Source: Nitrincola salilacus
Lineage (GTDB): Bacteria > Pseudomonadota > Gammaproteobacteria > Pseudomonadales > Balneatricaceae
DNA: 64,000 nucleotides
NCBI RefSeq assembly: GCF_046271865.1
Contig: NZ_CP176580.1
Location: forward strand, 2,852,001-2,916,000
Direction: 5' to 3'
Within the stretch, counting starts at the first letter, position 1, and each line of letters starts with the position of its first letter. Below are positions 27,288-36,766 of the stretch, in pieces. Below the pieces are notes generated by a model. It was not told where the DNA came from. It searched no databases and saw only the letters and a list, made by a program, of their open reading frames with translations. A program made the position numbers and the translations under genes.

Positions 27288-28979
27288 ATGAGCCACCAGA
27301 GCGAACTGATTGCCAGCGATATTGATGCTTATCTGCTGCAGCATGAAAACAAGGAACTGCTGCGTTTCCTGACCTGCGGCAGCGTGGATGATGGCAAGTC
27401 GACCCTGATCGGCCGCTTGCTGCATGATTCCAAAATGATCTATGAAGATCAGCTGGCCGCCATTCAGTCAGACAGTAAGAAATCAGGCACCACAGGTGGA
27501 GAGATAGACCTCGCACTGCTGGTGGATGGCCTGCAGGCCGAACGTGAACAGGGCATCACCATTGATGTTGCCTACCGTTATTTTTCAACGGCGAAGCGCA
27601 AGTTCATCATTGCAGACACACCGGGCCATGAGCAATACACCCGCAACATGGCCACTGGTGCCTCCACCTGCGATCTGGCCATCATTCTGATCGATGCCCG
27701 CCATGGTGTTCAGGTACAAACACGTCGCCACAGCTTCATCGTATCATTGCTGGGTATTCGGCACGTCCTGATTGCCGTGAACAAGATGGATCTGGTGGAT
27801 TACAGCCAGGAGCGTTTTGAGGAAATCAAAAAGGACTACCTCGCCTTCGCATCCGACCTGAATATTCAGGATGCACACTTCGTCCCGATGTCGGCACTGA
27901 ACGGCGATAATGTCGTCAATCCTTCAGAGCACATGCCCTGGCACAAGGGCGAGCCCCTGATGCAGTTGCTTGAACACATCGAGATTGCTCAGGATTATAA
28001 CTTTGATGAACTGCGCTTCCCGGTACAGTATGTCAACCGCCCGAACCTTAATTTCCGTGGTTACTGCGGCACCATCACATCTGGCATTGTCCGCCCGGGT
28101 GATGACATAACCGTTTTACCATCCGGCAAGAGAAGCCGCATCAAATCGATTGTCACCTTCGATGGCGATGTCGAGGAAGCCTTTGCACCGATGGCAGTGA
28201 CCCTGACGCTCGAAGATGAGATTGATGTGTCACGCGGCGATATGATCGTCCACAGCTCTGCTGATGCTAAAACCAGCAACAGCTTTGATGCTCATCTGGT
28301 GTGGATGTCTGAAGCCGAGCTGGTTCCGGGGCGCAACTACGAGGTCAAACTGGCCACCTCTCGCAATGCAGGACAGATCAGCGCCATACGTCACCGTATC
28401 GACGTCAACACACGTGAGCACTTCCCGGCCGCAACGCTCAAGCTGAATGAGATTGCTCGCGTTGAAGTGGTCGTCGAGCGACCTGTCATTGCCGACAACT
28501 ACAAGCTGCACAAAGGCACCGGTTCATTTATTCTGGTAGATCGCCTGACCAACAGCACTGTGGCCGCCGGCATGATCCTGGAAGCTGGTGACAGCCACGA
28601 AGGCTTGACTGTCGTCGACAGCAGCCTGGTTGATGCAAAGCAGTGGGAGCAGCGCCTTGGCCAGAAGGCTCAGGTTGTCCAGATCACTGGTGGCAGCGAA
28701 AACGATCGCAGCAAACTGATCTACACTCTGGAAAAACGCCTGTTTGATCTTGGTCGCCTGCCTCTGGTACTGAAAACAAAGACATTGAGCCCTGTTCTGC
28801 AAGACCATGCAGGCGATGTGTCCGGCTGGTTACAAGGCAAGGGCTTCATTCTCCTGACCGATGCTACCACTCAGATCGATAACGCTATCGAGGCTGATCT
28901 GGATAAACTTGGCGAAAACAGCCTTGTATCGGTCGTCAGCGACCTGCTCAACCGCATTGAACAGCGTAATAAAAGCTGA
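27288..28979 (+). CDS. cysN: Sulfate adenylyltransferase subunit 1 with degenerate APS-kinase-like tail
   Basis: CysN is the GTPase that drives CysD. The EF-Tu-like G domain has GSVDDGKSTLIGRLL near residue 33, DTPGHEQYTRNM and NKMDLVD, followed by two beta-barrel domains. The 563 residues exceed stand-alone CysN (about 475) but fall short of CysNC fusions (about 630). The extra tail, from about residue 460, resembles the beginning of APS kinase: QVVQITGG-SENDRSK-LIYTLEKRL in the place of a GLSGAGKST P-loop, then FILLTDATTQ. The P-loop glycines and lysine-serine/threonine are lost and the middle is deleted, so this tail should not phosphorylate APS. Confidence 0.93.
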   Translation: MSHQSELIASDIDAYLLQHENKELLRFLTCGSVDDGKSTLIGRLLHDSKMIYEDQLAAIQSDSKKSGTTGGEIDLALLVDGLQAEREQGITIDVAYRYFSTAKRKFIIADTPGHEQYTRNMATGASTCDLAIILIDARHGVQVQTRRHSFIVSLLGIRHVLIAVNKMDLVDYSQERFEEIKKDYLAFASDLNIQDAHFVPMSALNGDNVVNPSEHMPWHKGEPLMQLLEHIEIAQDYNFDELRFPVQYVNRPNLNFRGYCGTITSGIVRPGDDITVLPSGKRSRIKSIVTFDGDVEEAFAPMAVTLTLEDEIDVSRGDMIVHSSADAKTSNSFDAHLVWMSEAELVPGRNYEVKLATSRNAGQISAIRHRIDVNTREHFPAATLKLNEIARVEVVVERPVIADNYKLHKGTGSFILVDRLTNSTVAAGMILEAGDSHEGLTVVDSSLVDAKQWEQRLGQKAQVVQITGGSENDRSKLIYTLEKRLFDLGRLPLVLKTKTLSPVLQDHAGDVSGWLQGKGFILLTDATTQIDNAIEADLDKLGENSLVSVVSDLLNRIEQRNKS

Positions 28980-28990
28980 TTGAGCCATTT

Positions 28991-29024
28991 ATCATCTCGC
29001 TTGCTGTACCGTAAGCGGGATGAT
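28991..29024 (+). terminator. Terminator hairpin after cysN
   Basis: ATCATCTCGCTT (28991-29002) pairs with AAGCGGGATGAT (29013-29024) with one G-U pair across a ten-base loop, 12 bases after the cysN stop. The T run is short. Confidence 0.6.
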
Positions 29025-29091
29025 TCCGTTAAAATTGACGTTTCGCTGATATACCAACGATTTTCGTTTATCTGGACGAACCGGCTATCTC

Positions 29092-29676
29092 ATGACAACC
29101 GACTTTCTGCTGATACTGATCAGTACCGTACTGGTTAACAACTTTGTGCTGGTACAGTTTCTGGGACTTTGCCCCTTTATGGGCGTGTCCAACAAACTGG
29201 AAACAGCCATGGGTATGTCTCTGGCGACAACCTTTGTACTGACGCTGGCGTCTGTCTGCAGCTATCTGGTTTACCGCTACCTGCTGGTCCCGTTCGATAT
29301 CACTTACTTGCGTACTATTTCATTCATTCTGGTGATTGCCGTTGTGGTTCAGTTCACCGAGATGGTGGTACATAAGACCAGCCCACTGCTGCATAAGCTA
29401 TTGGGGATCTTTCTACCCCTGATCACGACCAACTGCGCGGTACTGGGTGTAGCGCTGCTGAATATCCAGAAGCAGAATAATTTTGTTGAGTCGATCGCCT
29501 ATGGCTTCGGTGCTGCGGTTGGCTTCTCCATGGCATTGATTCTTTTTTCCGCTCTGCGCGAGCGCATTGCAGTGGCAGATATACCCACCCCCTTTCGTGG
29601 CGCAGCCATCGGCATGATCACGGCAGGGCTGATGTCACTGGCCTTCATGGGCTTTACTGGCCTGGTCCAGTTCTGA
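29092..29676 (+). CDS. rnfA: Rnf/Rsx complex membrane subunit A
   Basis: Polytopic inner-membrane subunit of the Rnf ferredoxin:NAD oxidoreductase (RsxA). The 194 residues form six helices; VNNFVLVQFLGLCPFMGVS and LGIFLPLITTNCAVLGVALL contain conserved cysteines, which in Rnf complexes hold a membrane [2Fe-2S] cluster shared with RnfE. First gene of a complete rnfABCDGE operon, with 12 bases to rnfB. Confidence 0.95.
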   Translation: MTTDFLLILISTVLVNNFVLVQFLGLCPFMGVSNKLETAMGMSLATTFVLTLASVCSYLVYRYLLVPFDITYLRTISFILVIAVVVQFTEMVVHKTSPLLHKLLGIFLPLITTNCAVLGVALLNIQKQNNFVESIAYGFGAAVGFSMALILFSALRERIAVADIPTPFRGAAIGMITAGLMSLAFMGFTGLVQF

Positions 29677-29688
29677 GGTGGCAGACAG

Positions 29689-30285
29689 ATGAGCACAATA
29701 CTGACTGCCATACTGGCGCTGCTTCTACTCGCTGCCGCATTCGGACTGCTGCTGGGCTACGCCGCTGTTCGTTTTCGCGTTGAAGGCGATCCAATCGTAG
29801 AACAGATAGATGCGATCCTGCCGCAGACACAATGTGGCCAGTGCGGCTACCCCGGATGTAAACCCTACGCCGAAGCCATATCCAATGGCGATGCCATTAA
29901 CAAGTGCCCTCCTGGTGGCCAGACGACCATCGATGCTCTGGCTGACCTGCTGGATCTGGAGCCCATCCCGCTGGACGCCGAGCATGGCGAAGAGAAACCC
30001 AAAACCGTTGCCTACATTCGCGAAGATGAGTGTATCGGATGCACGAAATGCATTCAGGCCTGCCCGGTTGATGCCATTCTGGGTGCGGCCAAACAGATGC
30101 ATACCGTGATCATCAGTGAATGTACCGGCTGTGACTTGTGTGTAGAACCCTGCCCTGTTGACTGTATCGATATGATTCCATTGCCGGTCACCCCCAACAA
30201 CTGGCGCTGGCCAGCTCCGGTATCGGATCCCAACCTGATCCTGACTGACCGTGGACGCGGACATCTGATGCAGGAGAGCGCATGA
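29689..30285 (+). CDS. rnfB: Rnf/Rsx complex iron-sulfur subunit B
   Basis: RnfB is the ferredoxin-docking subunit. A single N-terminal membrane helix (residues 4-25) is followed by a [4Fe-4S] domain (QCGQCGYPGCKPYAEAI, with CPPGG) and two bacterial ferredoxin motifs (CIGCTKCIQACPVDAI and CTGCDLCVEPCPVDCI). The 198-residue size is normal for gammaproteobacteria. Its stop overlaps the rnfC start by four bases. Confidence 0.95.
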   Translation: MSTILTAILALLLLAAAFGLLLGYAAVRFRVEGDPIVEQIDAILPQTQCGQCGYPGCKPYAEAISNGDAINKCPPGGQTTIDALADLLDLEPIPLDAEHGEEKPKTVAYIREDECIGCTKCIQACPVDAILGAAKQMHTVIISECTGCDLCVEPCPVDCIDMIPLPVTPNNWRWPAPVSDPNLILTDRGRGHLMQESA

Positions 30286-32039
30286 TGGTCAAGGTCTATA
30301 GCTTTCATGGTGGCATCCATCCACCCGACAACAAAAAACACTCGACGCGCTCGCCAATCCGCCCTGCGCCACTGCCCGATCGACTGATTCTGCCGCTGCA
30401 ACAGCATATCGGCCTACCGGCATCACCACTTGTGGCAGTCGGTGACTACGTTCTCAAGGGGCAGAAGATAGCAGAGCCGGTCGGGCGCATCAGTGCCGCC
30501 GTGCATGCACCTACATCTGGCAGAATCAGCTATATCGGCCCACATCCGATCCCACACGCATCCGGCCTTGAGGCAGATACCATCGTGCTGGAAAGCGACG
30601 GTAAGGATGAATGGATAACACATCAACCGATCAGCGACTATCGGCAGATGAAGAAAAGCGAGCTGATCGATTTTATTCGTGAGGCAGGTATTGCAGGTCT
30701 GGGTGGTGCGGGCTTCCCGACCGATGTCAAACTGCACCTGGGTGATGATCATATCGTCAACACGCTGATCATCAACGCAGCCGAGTGCGAACCCTACATT
30801 ACGGCCGATGACATGCTGCTCAGAGAGCGTGCGGATCAGGTGCTGTCCGGCATTGAAATACTGGCCCACCTGCTGCAACCCAGCCATATATTGATCGGCA
30901 TAGAAGATAATAAGGCACATGCGATACGTTCGCTAAGAGATGCGCTGCAGCAGACTCAGCTGAAGTCTCAGATGAATATTGACCTGGTCATTGTGCCCAC
31001 CAAATATCCGTCCGGTGGTGAAAAGCAACTGATCAAACTGCTGACCAATGTCGAAGTCCCCAGCGGTAAGATACCTGCAGATGTCGGAATCGTCTGCCAG
31101 AATGTCGGTACGGCTGCAGCTATTCACCGCGCCGTGCACTTGGGTGAACCCCTGATCTCTCGTATCGTCACAGTTACCGGCGACGCGGTCGGCCATCCGC
31201 AGAATCTGGAAGTGCTGATCGGCACCCCCTTTGAAACACTGCTGCAAGCCTCTGAGGTTGATCATAACAGGCTATTCCGCCTGGTCATGGGCGGGCCGAT
31301 GATGGGTATTTCAGTCGAAAATGATCAGATCCCGGTCATTAAAACCACCAACTGCATCATTGCCGCCAGCCATGATGAGATGCCCCCGGCACCACCGGCC
31401 CAGCCCTGTATCCGCTGCGGCATGTGTGAACAGGTGTGCCCGGCAGAATTGTTGCCACAGCAGCTATACTGGTTTGCCAAGGGTCGGGAGTTTGACAAAG
31501 CCAGGCACCACAACCTGTTTGACTGTATCGAGTGCGGCGCCTGCGCCTATGTCTGCCCGAGCAGCATCCCACTGGTACAGCACTATCGTTTTGCCAAGTC
31601 TGAGATTCGCAGCGAAGAAGCCGAACAGAAGAAAGCTGATCATGCTCGCATACGCTTTGAAGCCCGCCAGGCACGACTCGAACGTGAGCAGGCCGAGAAG
31701 GAACAGAAACGTAAAGAGCGCGCAGAGGCCGCAGCTAAACAGCAGTTGCAACGCCAGCGGGCTGAGGATGCCAAACCTGCCACGGAGCAAAACGATGAGG
31801 CAGAGCTCAAGCAACTCAAGACAGCTGCTGCCATAGCGCGTACAAAACTCAAGAAGGCGCGTGACGCTCTCAAGAACGCCGAGGAAAAAGGTCAGGAAGG
31901 TATCGAAAAAATGCAGGAGACTGTCAAGGATCTTGAGCTGAAGGCGGAGCAGGCGCATAGCGCCTGGATCAATGCTGGCGGAGAAGACCCCGCTGCAAAA
32001 TCCTCCCCCACTGCACAACAGGAAACGGAGTCACTGTGA
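30282..32039 (+). CDS. rnfC: Rnf/Rsx complex NADH-dehydrogenase-like subunit C
   Basis: RnfC is the cytoplasmic flavin and NADH-binding subunit. GLGGAGFPTDVKLHLG and INAAECEPYITADD form the Nuo51-like FMN/NAD region, GGEKQLIKLLTNVEVPSG follows, and two [4Fe-4S] motifs are CIRCGMCEQVCP and CIECGACAYVCP. From about residue 440 a highly charged Lys/Glu/Ala/Gln-rich coiled coil of roughly 140 residues extends the protein, as in many gammaproteobacterial RsxC proteins. That tail varies in length and its function is unsettled. 585 residues. Confidence 0.94.
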   Translation: MMVKVYSFHGGIHPPDNKKHSTRSPIRPAPLPDRLILPLQQHIGLPASPLVAVGDYVLKGQKIAEPVGRISAAVHAPTSGRISYIGPHPIPHASGLEADTIVLESDGKDEWITHQPISDYRQMKKSELIDFIREAGIAGLGGAGFPTDVKLHLGDDHIVNTLIINAAECEPYITADDMLLRERADQVLSGIEILAHLLQPSHILIGIEDNKAHAIRSLRDALQQTQLKSQMNIDLVIVPTKYPSGGEKQLIKLLTNVEVPSGKIPADVGIVCQNVGTAAAIHRAVHLGEPLISRIVTVTGDAVGHPQNLEVLIGTPFETLLQASEVDHNRLFRLVMGGPMMGISVENDQIPVIKTTNCIIAASHDEMPPAPPAQPCIRCGMCEQVCPAELLPQQLYWFAKGREFDKARHHNLFDCIECGACAYVCPSSIPLVQHYRFAKSEIRSEEAEQKKADHARIRFEARQARLEREQAEKEQKRKERAEAAAKQQLQRQRAEDAKPATEQNDEAELKQLKTAAAIARTKLKKARDALKNAEEKGQEGIEKMQETVKDLELKAEQAHSAWINAGGEDPAAKSSPTAQQETESL

Positions 32040-32082
32040 TCGACGCTTACCCCATCAGGATCACTACAGGATCAACCAAGTC

Positions 32083-33138
32083 ATGTCACTGATTCGCTTA
32101 AGCTCCCCACACGTGTTCAAGACCAACACCAGTGCCGTAGTGATGCGACAGGTCCTGCTCGCTACCCTGCCGGCCATTTTTGCCATGACACTGTTCTTCG
32201 GCTGGGGCACCCTGATTCAGATCACGCTCGCCATGCTGCTGGCACTGAGCTTTGAAGCGATCTGCCTGCTACTTCGCAAACGCTCACTGCGTTTTTTCCT
32301 GACAGATGGCAGCGCGCTGGTCACCGCAGTACTGCTGGGACTGGCGATACCTCCTTTTGCACCCTGGTGGGTAATGGGCGTGGGCATATTCAGCGCCATC
32401 GTGCTCGCCAAACACCTCTATGGTGGTCTGGGCAACAACCCCTTCAACCCGGCCATGGTGGCCTATGCCTTGCTGCTGATCTCTTTCCCTGTCGAGATGA
32501 CACGCTGGACACTGCCCTTTGTTATTCAGGGAGATGGCTGGCAGGTTGCCAGCTTCGCGGATACTCTGCGACTGATTTTCATGGGTATGGAGCCCGTCTG
32601 GCTGGATACCCTGACAGGTGCCACACCGCTCGACGCACTCAAAAACCGTGGCGGCATGACCACCGAAGAGGTCTGGCGCAACTCAGCCGTACTGAGCCAG
32701 GGCGTTTTCGCCTGGTATGCTGTCAGCGGCGCCTATCTGATGGGCGGCACCTACCTCCTTTATCGTAAGATCTTTACCTGGCATGCGCCCGTTGCGATGC
32801 TCGCCACACTATTCATCATGGCCAGCCTGGTCTACGGGATTGACCCCTACAACTATGCCGACCCCTTTGTGCATATGGGTGTCGGTGCCACCATGATGGG
32901 CGCCTTCTTCATCGCCACGGATCCTGTCTCCTGTGCTACCAGCAACAGAGGAAAGATCATTTTCGGTATCGGCGTCGGCCTGCTGGTCTATATTATCCGC
33001 ACCTGGGGTAACTACCCCGATGCTGTTGCTTTTGCCATCTTGTTGATGAATCTGGCCGCCCCTTTCATCGATCTCTACACCCAGCCTCGCAGTTATGGTC
33101 ACAACCGTGCACGCGTCGGCATAAAGGATAAGGGGTAA
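32083..33138 (+). CDS. rnfD: Rnf/Rsx complex membrane subunit D
   Basis: Membrane subunit that carries covalent FMN and resembles NqrB. The 351-residue protein has about ten hydrophobic segments and the flavinylation motif DTLTGATPLDAL, with Thr as the attachment site; GGLGNNPFNPAMVAYA and DPVSCATSNRGK are conserved. I chose ATG 32083 (MSLIRLSSPHVF) because family members begin here; the in-frame ATG at 31972 lies inside rnfC. Forty-three bases separate it from rnfC. Confidence 0.93.
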   Translation: MSLIRLSSPHVFKTNTSAVVMRQVLLATLPAIFAMTLFFGWGTLIQITLAMLLALSFEAICLLLRKRSLRFFLTDGSALVTAVLLGLAIPPFAPWWVMGVGIFSAIVLAKHLYGGLGNNPFNPAMVAYALLLISFPVEMTRWTLPFVIQGDGWQVASFADTLRLIFMGMEPVWLDTLTGATPLDALKNRGGMTTEEVWRNSAVLSQGVFAWYAVSGAYLMGGTYLLYRKIFTWHAPVAMLATLFIMASLVYGIDPYNYADPFVHMGVGATMMGAFFIATDPVSCATSNRGKIIFGIGVGLLVYIIRTWGNYPDAVAFAILLMNLAAPFIDLYTQPRSYGHNRARVGIKDKG

Positions 33139-33141
33139 GTG

Positions 33142-33804
33142 ATGGAACTCTTGATTTCAATGCGACGCAGCACCCTGGGTATCGCCCTGTTTGCAGCCGT
33201 GACTGCAGGCGTCATTGCAGTGACTCAAGTGATGACAAGCGAGCATATCTCTCTGAATAAACAGGAGCACCGGGCTCGTGCACTGTACGAAATTCTGCCA
33301 CGCGAGCTGGATGACCAGCTGCACAGGCAGTCGCTCCAGATCAGCGCACCAGAGCTGGGTTTTGCTGAGCCGATCACAGCCTATCAGTCAATTGTTGATG
33401 GTGAAGTGGCTGCGGTGATTTTGCCAGCCACCGCTCCCGACGGTTACAGTGGCGACATACGCCTGCTGGTCGGAATATGGCGCGATGGTCGTGTTGCTGG
33501 AGTGCGTGTGCTTGAGCACAAAGAAACACCAGGCCTGGGCGACAAGGTTGAGCTTGCCAAGTCCAATTGGATACTGGCTTTTGACAATAAAGCCATGGAC
33601 AGCTCCAACGATTCTCGCTGGCGGGTACGCAAGGATGGAGGCGATTTTGATCAATTCACCGGGGCGACCATCACCCCTCGCGCCGTAGTCAGAACCGTGG
33701 CCAGAACCGTTCAGTTTTACGAGAGCCGGCGTCCCGAGCTACTGAGCCCCGTAGTGATACAGGACTCCACCCCAACAGTTTCAGCATCAGGAGATGAGTC
33801 ATGA
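33142..33804 (+). CDS. rnfG: Rnf/Rsx complex FMN subunit G
   Basis: RnfG is a periplasmic flavoprotein anchored by one N-terminal helix (TLGIALFAAVTAGVIAVTQV). The covalent FMN site is FTGATITPRAVV near residue 175, and VLEHKETPGLGDKVE is the conserved family motif. AGGGG lies six bases before ATG 33142; GTG 33139 is the alternative. The end overlaps rnfE by four bases. Confidence 0.94.
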   Translation: MELLISMRRSTLGIALFAAVTAGVIAVTQVMTSEHISLNKQEHRARALYEILPRELDDQLHRQSLQISAPELGFAEPITAYQSIVDGEVAAVILPATAPDGYSGDIRLLVGIWRDGRVAGVRVLEHKETPGLGDKVELAKSNWILAFDNKAMDSSNDSRWRVRKDGGDFDQFTGATITPRAVVRTVARTVQFYESRRPELLSPVVIQDSTPTVSASGDES

Positions 33805-34505
33805 GCACAGACTTTCGCAAGATCACGCTGGACGGCCTCTGGCACAACAATCCGGCGCTGGTGCAATTGCTGGGCCTGTGTCCACTGCTGGCGGTTACTG
33901 GCACGGTCGTCAACGCCATCGGCCTGGGGCTGGCCACAACGCTGGTACTGATCGGATCCAACCTGACGGTCTCGATGTTCCGCACCCTGGTGCCTGAGTC
34001 AGTCAGGCTGCCAATTTTCGTCATGATCATTGCAGCCTTCGTAACCGCCATCGAACTCTTGATGCAAGCCCTGACCTACGACCTGTATCTGATTCTGGGT
34101 ATCTTCATTCCTCTGATAGTGACCAATTGCGCCATCATGGGCCGTGCCGATGCCTTTGCCTCAAAAAATACGGTGGCAGCCTCAGTCACTGATGGTCTGA
34201 TGATGGGGGTTGGGTTCACGGTGGTACTGATGCTGTTGGGTGCGATGCGTGAAGCACTCGGTCTGGGAACCCTGTTCAGCAACATGCAATTACTGTTCGG
34301 TCCGCACGCCAGCAATTGGCAGATCACATTGGTTGAAAACTATCGTGGTTTTCTGTTTGCCATACTGCCACCGGGCGCCTTTGTTGGCATGGGTCTTCTG
34401 ATCGCATTGAAAAATATTCTCGATACACGAATCAAGGCTCGCCAGAAACAGACTGTGCAGAAAGAACAAGTGACTGGCAGCAAGCGCGTCAGAATCACCG
34501 GCTGA
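33801..34505 (+). CDS. rnfE: Rnf/Rsx complex membrane subunit E
   Basis: Six-helix membrane subunit paralogous to RnfA, with the paired motifs LVQLLGLCPLLAVTGTV and LGIFIPLIVTNCAIMGRADAFAS that supply cysteines for the shared membrane cluster. The 234-residue length is normal. It closes the rnf operon. In many relatives nth follows directly, but here two signalling genes intervene. Confidence 0.94.
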   Translation: MSTDFRKITLDGLWHNNPALVQLLGLCPLLAVTGTVVNAIGLGLATTLVLIGSNLTVSMFRTLVPESVRLPIFVMIIAAFVTAIELLMQALTYDLYLILGIFIPLIVTNCAIMGRADAFASKNTVAASVTDGLMMGVGFTVVLMLLGAMREALGLGTLFSNMQLLFGPHASNWQITLVENYRGFLFAILPPGAFVGMGLLIALKNILDTRIKARQKQTVQKEQVTGSKRVRITG

Positions 34506-34545
34506 GCAAGGTACAACCCCTCATACACTATCCTCACAGCACCAT

Positions 34546-34564
34546 GCCAGCAGCGCTTGCTGGC
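34546..34564 (+). terminator. Short hairpin after rnfE
   Basis: GCCAGCA, a five-base loop and TGCTGGC form a GC-rich seven-pair stem 41 bases after rnfE. There is no T tract, so function as a terminator is uncertain. Confidence 0.35.
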
Positions 34565-34733
34565 CCGATTTCTGCCTCTGAGACTGCTAACCCCTCAAAA
34601 CATTAGCGTGTACTAAATTAATTCCTAACGCTTTATTATAGGTGATTTTTTTACACTTATTGTTTGAATATTACACAATATTTCTTTACCCTAAGCCCTC
34701 CTCTTTCGAGAACAACAATAACCTTCAGGAGCT

Positions 34734-35768
34734 ATGGTGGCGAATCCTCTTCCCATTGTCATATGTGATGACTCCCGCCTTGCCCGTCGACAAATGATTC
34801 GGGCACTACAGCACTGGAATGTTGAAATCACCGAAGCAGAGCACGGACTCCAGGCACTTGAAGCGATTCGTGCACAGCAAGGCCATCTTGTTTTTCTCGA
34901 CCTGAACATGCCTATCATGGATGGCTATGAAGTACTGGAGAGGATTCGCCGTGACGATCTTCCGGCGCTGGTCATTGTCGTATCAGGCGATATTCAGCCA
35001 GACGCTCAGGCACGTGTACAAGCGCTCGGTGCAATCGGCTTCATCCAGAAGCCCGTCAGTGTCGAAACTCTGAATCAGGCGCTGAGCGACTATGGTCTAC
35101 TCGGCGAACTGGAGCAGCGACAGGACACGACTCCTGCAGCTCCGATTCTTTCCGGTGCTACAGACCTGGCCTTACCCAGCGAAACGCAACAGCTGTGTGA
35201 GTACACACAGGAGCTCGCTAACGTTTCCATGGGGCGCGCAGCCAATCTACTGGCCCAGTTGCTGAACGTATTCATTGAACTGCCGATTCCACGTGTCAAG
35301 CTGATCAGTATCGCCGAGCTCGACATGGCTTTGAAAAACACGAGCGGCAATGAGCCTATCACCACCATATCGCAGAGCTTTATCGGCCCTGGCATCGCAG
35401 GCGAGGCCCTGTTGATGTTCAATGACTCATCTATACCCGATATTGCACAACTGCTGCACCATGAAGGCGAAATCACCGACGCTATTGAGCGCGAACTGCT
35501 GATGGATATTGCCAACGTTTTGATCGGCGCCTTTATCAGCAGTACCGGCAACCAACTGGACCTGAACTTCAGTCAGGGTACACCGCAGATTCTGGGGCTG
35601 CATTGTGCTCCGCCTGACCTCCAGCTGGAAAAGCCACGCTGGAAAAAAACCCTGGCCATTGAGATAGACTATAAAATTGAAGGCCACGCCGTCAGCTGCG
35701 ACCTCCTTATTCTGTTCACGGAAGATTCTCTGTCCGCACTGGCAGAGCTACTGGAGCACCTCGAATGA
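34734..35768 (+). CDS. Response regulator with CheC-like phosphatase domain
   Basis: A 344-residue fusion. Residues 1-125 are a receiver domain with acidic DD near residue 12, the phosphoacceptor in FLDLNMPIMDG near 56, and the conserved Lys in FIQKPVS near 107. Residues 150-340 resemble CheC/CheX-type phosphatases, with two E/D-x-x-N helices (QELANVSMGRAANLLAQLL and LLMDIANVLIGAF), as in CheC with its two active sites. It may dephosphorylate its own receiver or another regulator. AGGAG lies very close to the ATG; GTG 34737 is an alternative. The next gene, a diguanylate cyclase, overlaps it by four bases. Confidence 0.85.
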   Translation: MVANPLPIVICDDSRLARRQMIRALQHWNVEITEAEHGLQALEAIRAQQGHLVFLDLNMPIMDGYEVLERIRRDDLPALVIVVSGDIQPDAQARVQALGAIGFIQKPVSVETLNQALSDYGLLGELEQRQDTTPAAPILSGATDLALPSETQQLCEYTQELANVSMGRAANLLAQLLNVFIELPIPRVKLISIAELDMALKNTSGNEPITTISQSFIGPGIAGEALLMFNDSSIPDIAQLLHHEGEITDAIERELLMDIANVLIGAFISSTGNQLDLNFSQGTPQILGLHCAPPDLQLEKPRWKKTLAIEIDYKIEGHAVSCDLLILFTEDSLSALAELLEHLE

Positions 35769-36742
35769 AGCTCTATGATCAAAACATCAGTATTGACGAG
35801 TTCCATTGGCAACTGGGTCTGTTGCAAACGCTCGATGTCGGTCTGATCGTGCTGGATCATGAGTTCAATATTCAGCTCTGGAACAGTTTCATGGTGAATC
35901 ATTCGGGCATCAGCGACAGCAAGGTGCGCAATAAATCACTGTTCGATACTTTTCCAGAATTGCCTGCCACCTGGCTCAAGCGCAAGCTGAACAGCGTATT
36001 TCTGCTGAATAACCGTGCCTTCATCACCTGGGAAGAGCGTCCCTACCTGTTCCGCTTCAAGTCTTACCGCCCCATTACCGGGCGCGCCGATTTCATGTAC
36101 CAGAATATTACCCTGATCCCTCTGGCGTCTCCCAGCGGTAAAGTGGAGCACCTTGGCATCCTTATTTATGATATGACCGATGCCGCGATCAGCCGTCTGG
36201 ATCTGCAACAGGCTAATGCTGAACTTTCGCAGCTCAGCCGTACTGACCGCCTGACAAAACTGAATAACCGCGGCTATTGGGAAGAATGCGTCAAGCATGA
36301 GTTCGAGCGCTATGTACGTACCCAGGTCCCCAGCTCACTGGTGATGCTGGATATAGATCACTTCAAACCGATCAATGACACCATGGGCCACCTGGCAGGT
36401 GATGAGGTGATCAGAAAACTCGCCAGCGAGATCAGCCACCATGCGCGCGCCACCGATATTGCCGGCCGCTATGGTGGCGAGGAGTTCGGTATACTGCTGG
36501 TGAACACCCCTGCTGCCAATGCCGAAGTGTTTGCAGAACGCCTGCGCGCTGCCGTCGAGGGGCTGGATATCCGATATGATAACCAGCGGATCGATATCAC
36601 CGTCAGTATCGGTATTGCAGAGGTGGACAACCTGCAGGATGATTATCACCGATGGATAGAGCAGACCGATCAGGCGCTCTACTTCTCCAAGGAGCATGGG
36701 CGCAACCTCGTCACAGTCTTCAGCAATATCCCTGATAAATAA
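35765..36742 (+). CDS. PAS-GGDEF diguanylate cyclase
   Basis: A cytosolic cyclic di-GMP synthase of 325 residues. An N-terminal PAS-like domain (LQTLDVGLIVLDHEFNIQLW) senses an unknown cue and a short helix leads to the GGDEF domain. The active site reads RYGGEEF and the substrate Asp is in MLDIDHFKPIND. The inhibitory I-site RATD lies exactly five residues before GGEEF, so product inhibition is expected. Translation is coupled to the receiver-CheC gene (ATGA overlap), suggesting a two-gene phosphorelay-to-c-di-GMP module. No transmembrane segment is present. Confidence 0.92.
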   Translation: MKLYDQNISIDEFHWQLGLLQTLDVGLIVLDHEFNIQLWNSFMVNHSGISDSKVRNKSLFDTFPELPATWLKRKLNSVFLLNNRAFITWEERPYLFRFKSYRPITGRADFMYQNITLIPLASPSGKVEHLGILIYDMTDAAISRLDLQQANAELSQLSRTDRLTKLNNRGYWEECVKHEFERYVRTQVPSSLVMLDIDHFKPINDTMGHLAGDEVIRKLASEISHHARATDIAGRYGGEEFGILLVNTPAANAEVFAERLRAAVEGLDIRYDNQRIDITVSIGIAEVDNLQDDYHRWIEQTDQALYFSKEHGRNLVTVFSNIPDK

Positions 36743-36766
36743 CACAATCGAACAAGATGATATGCG

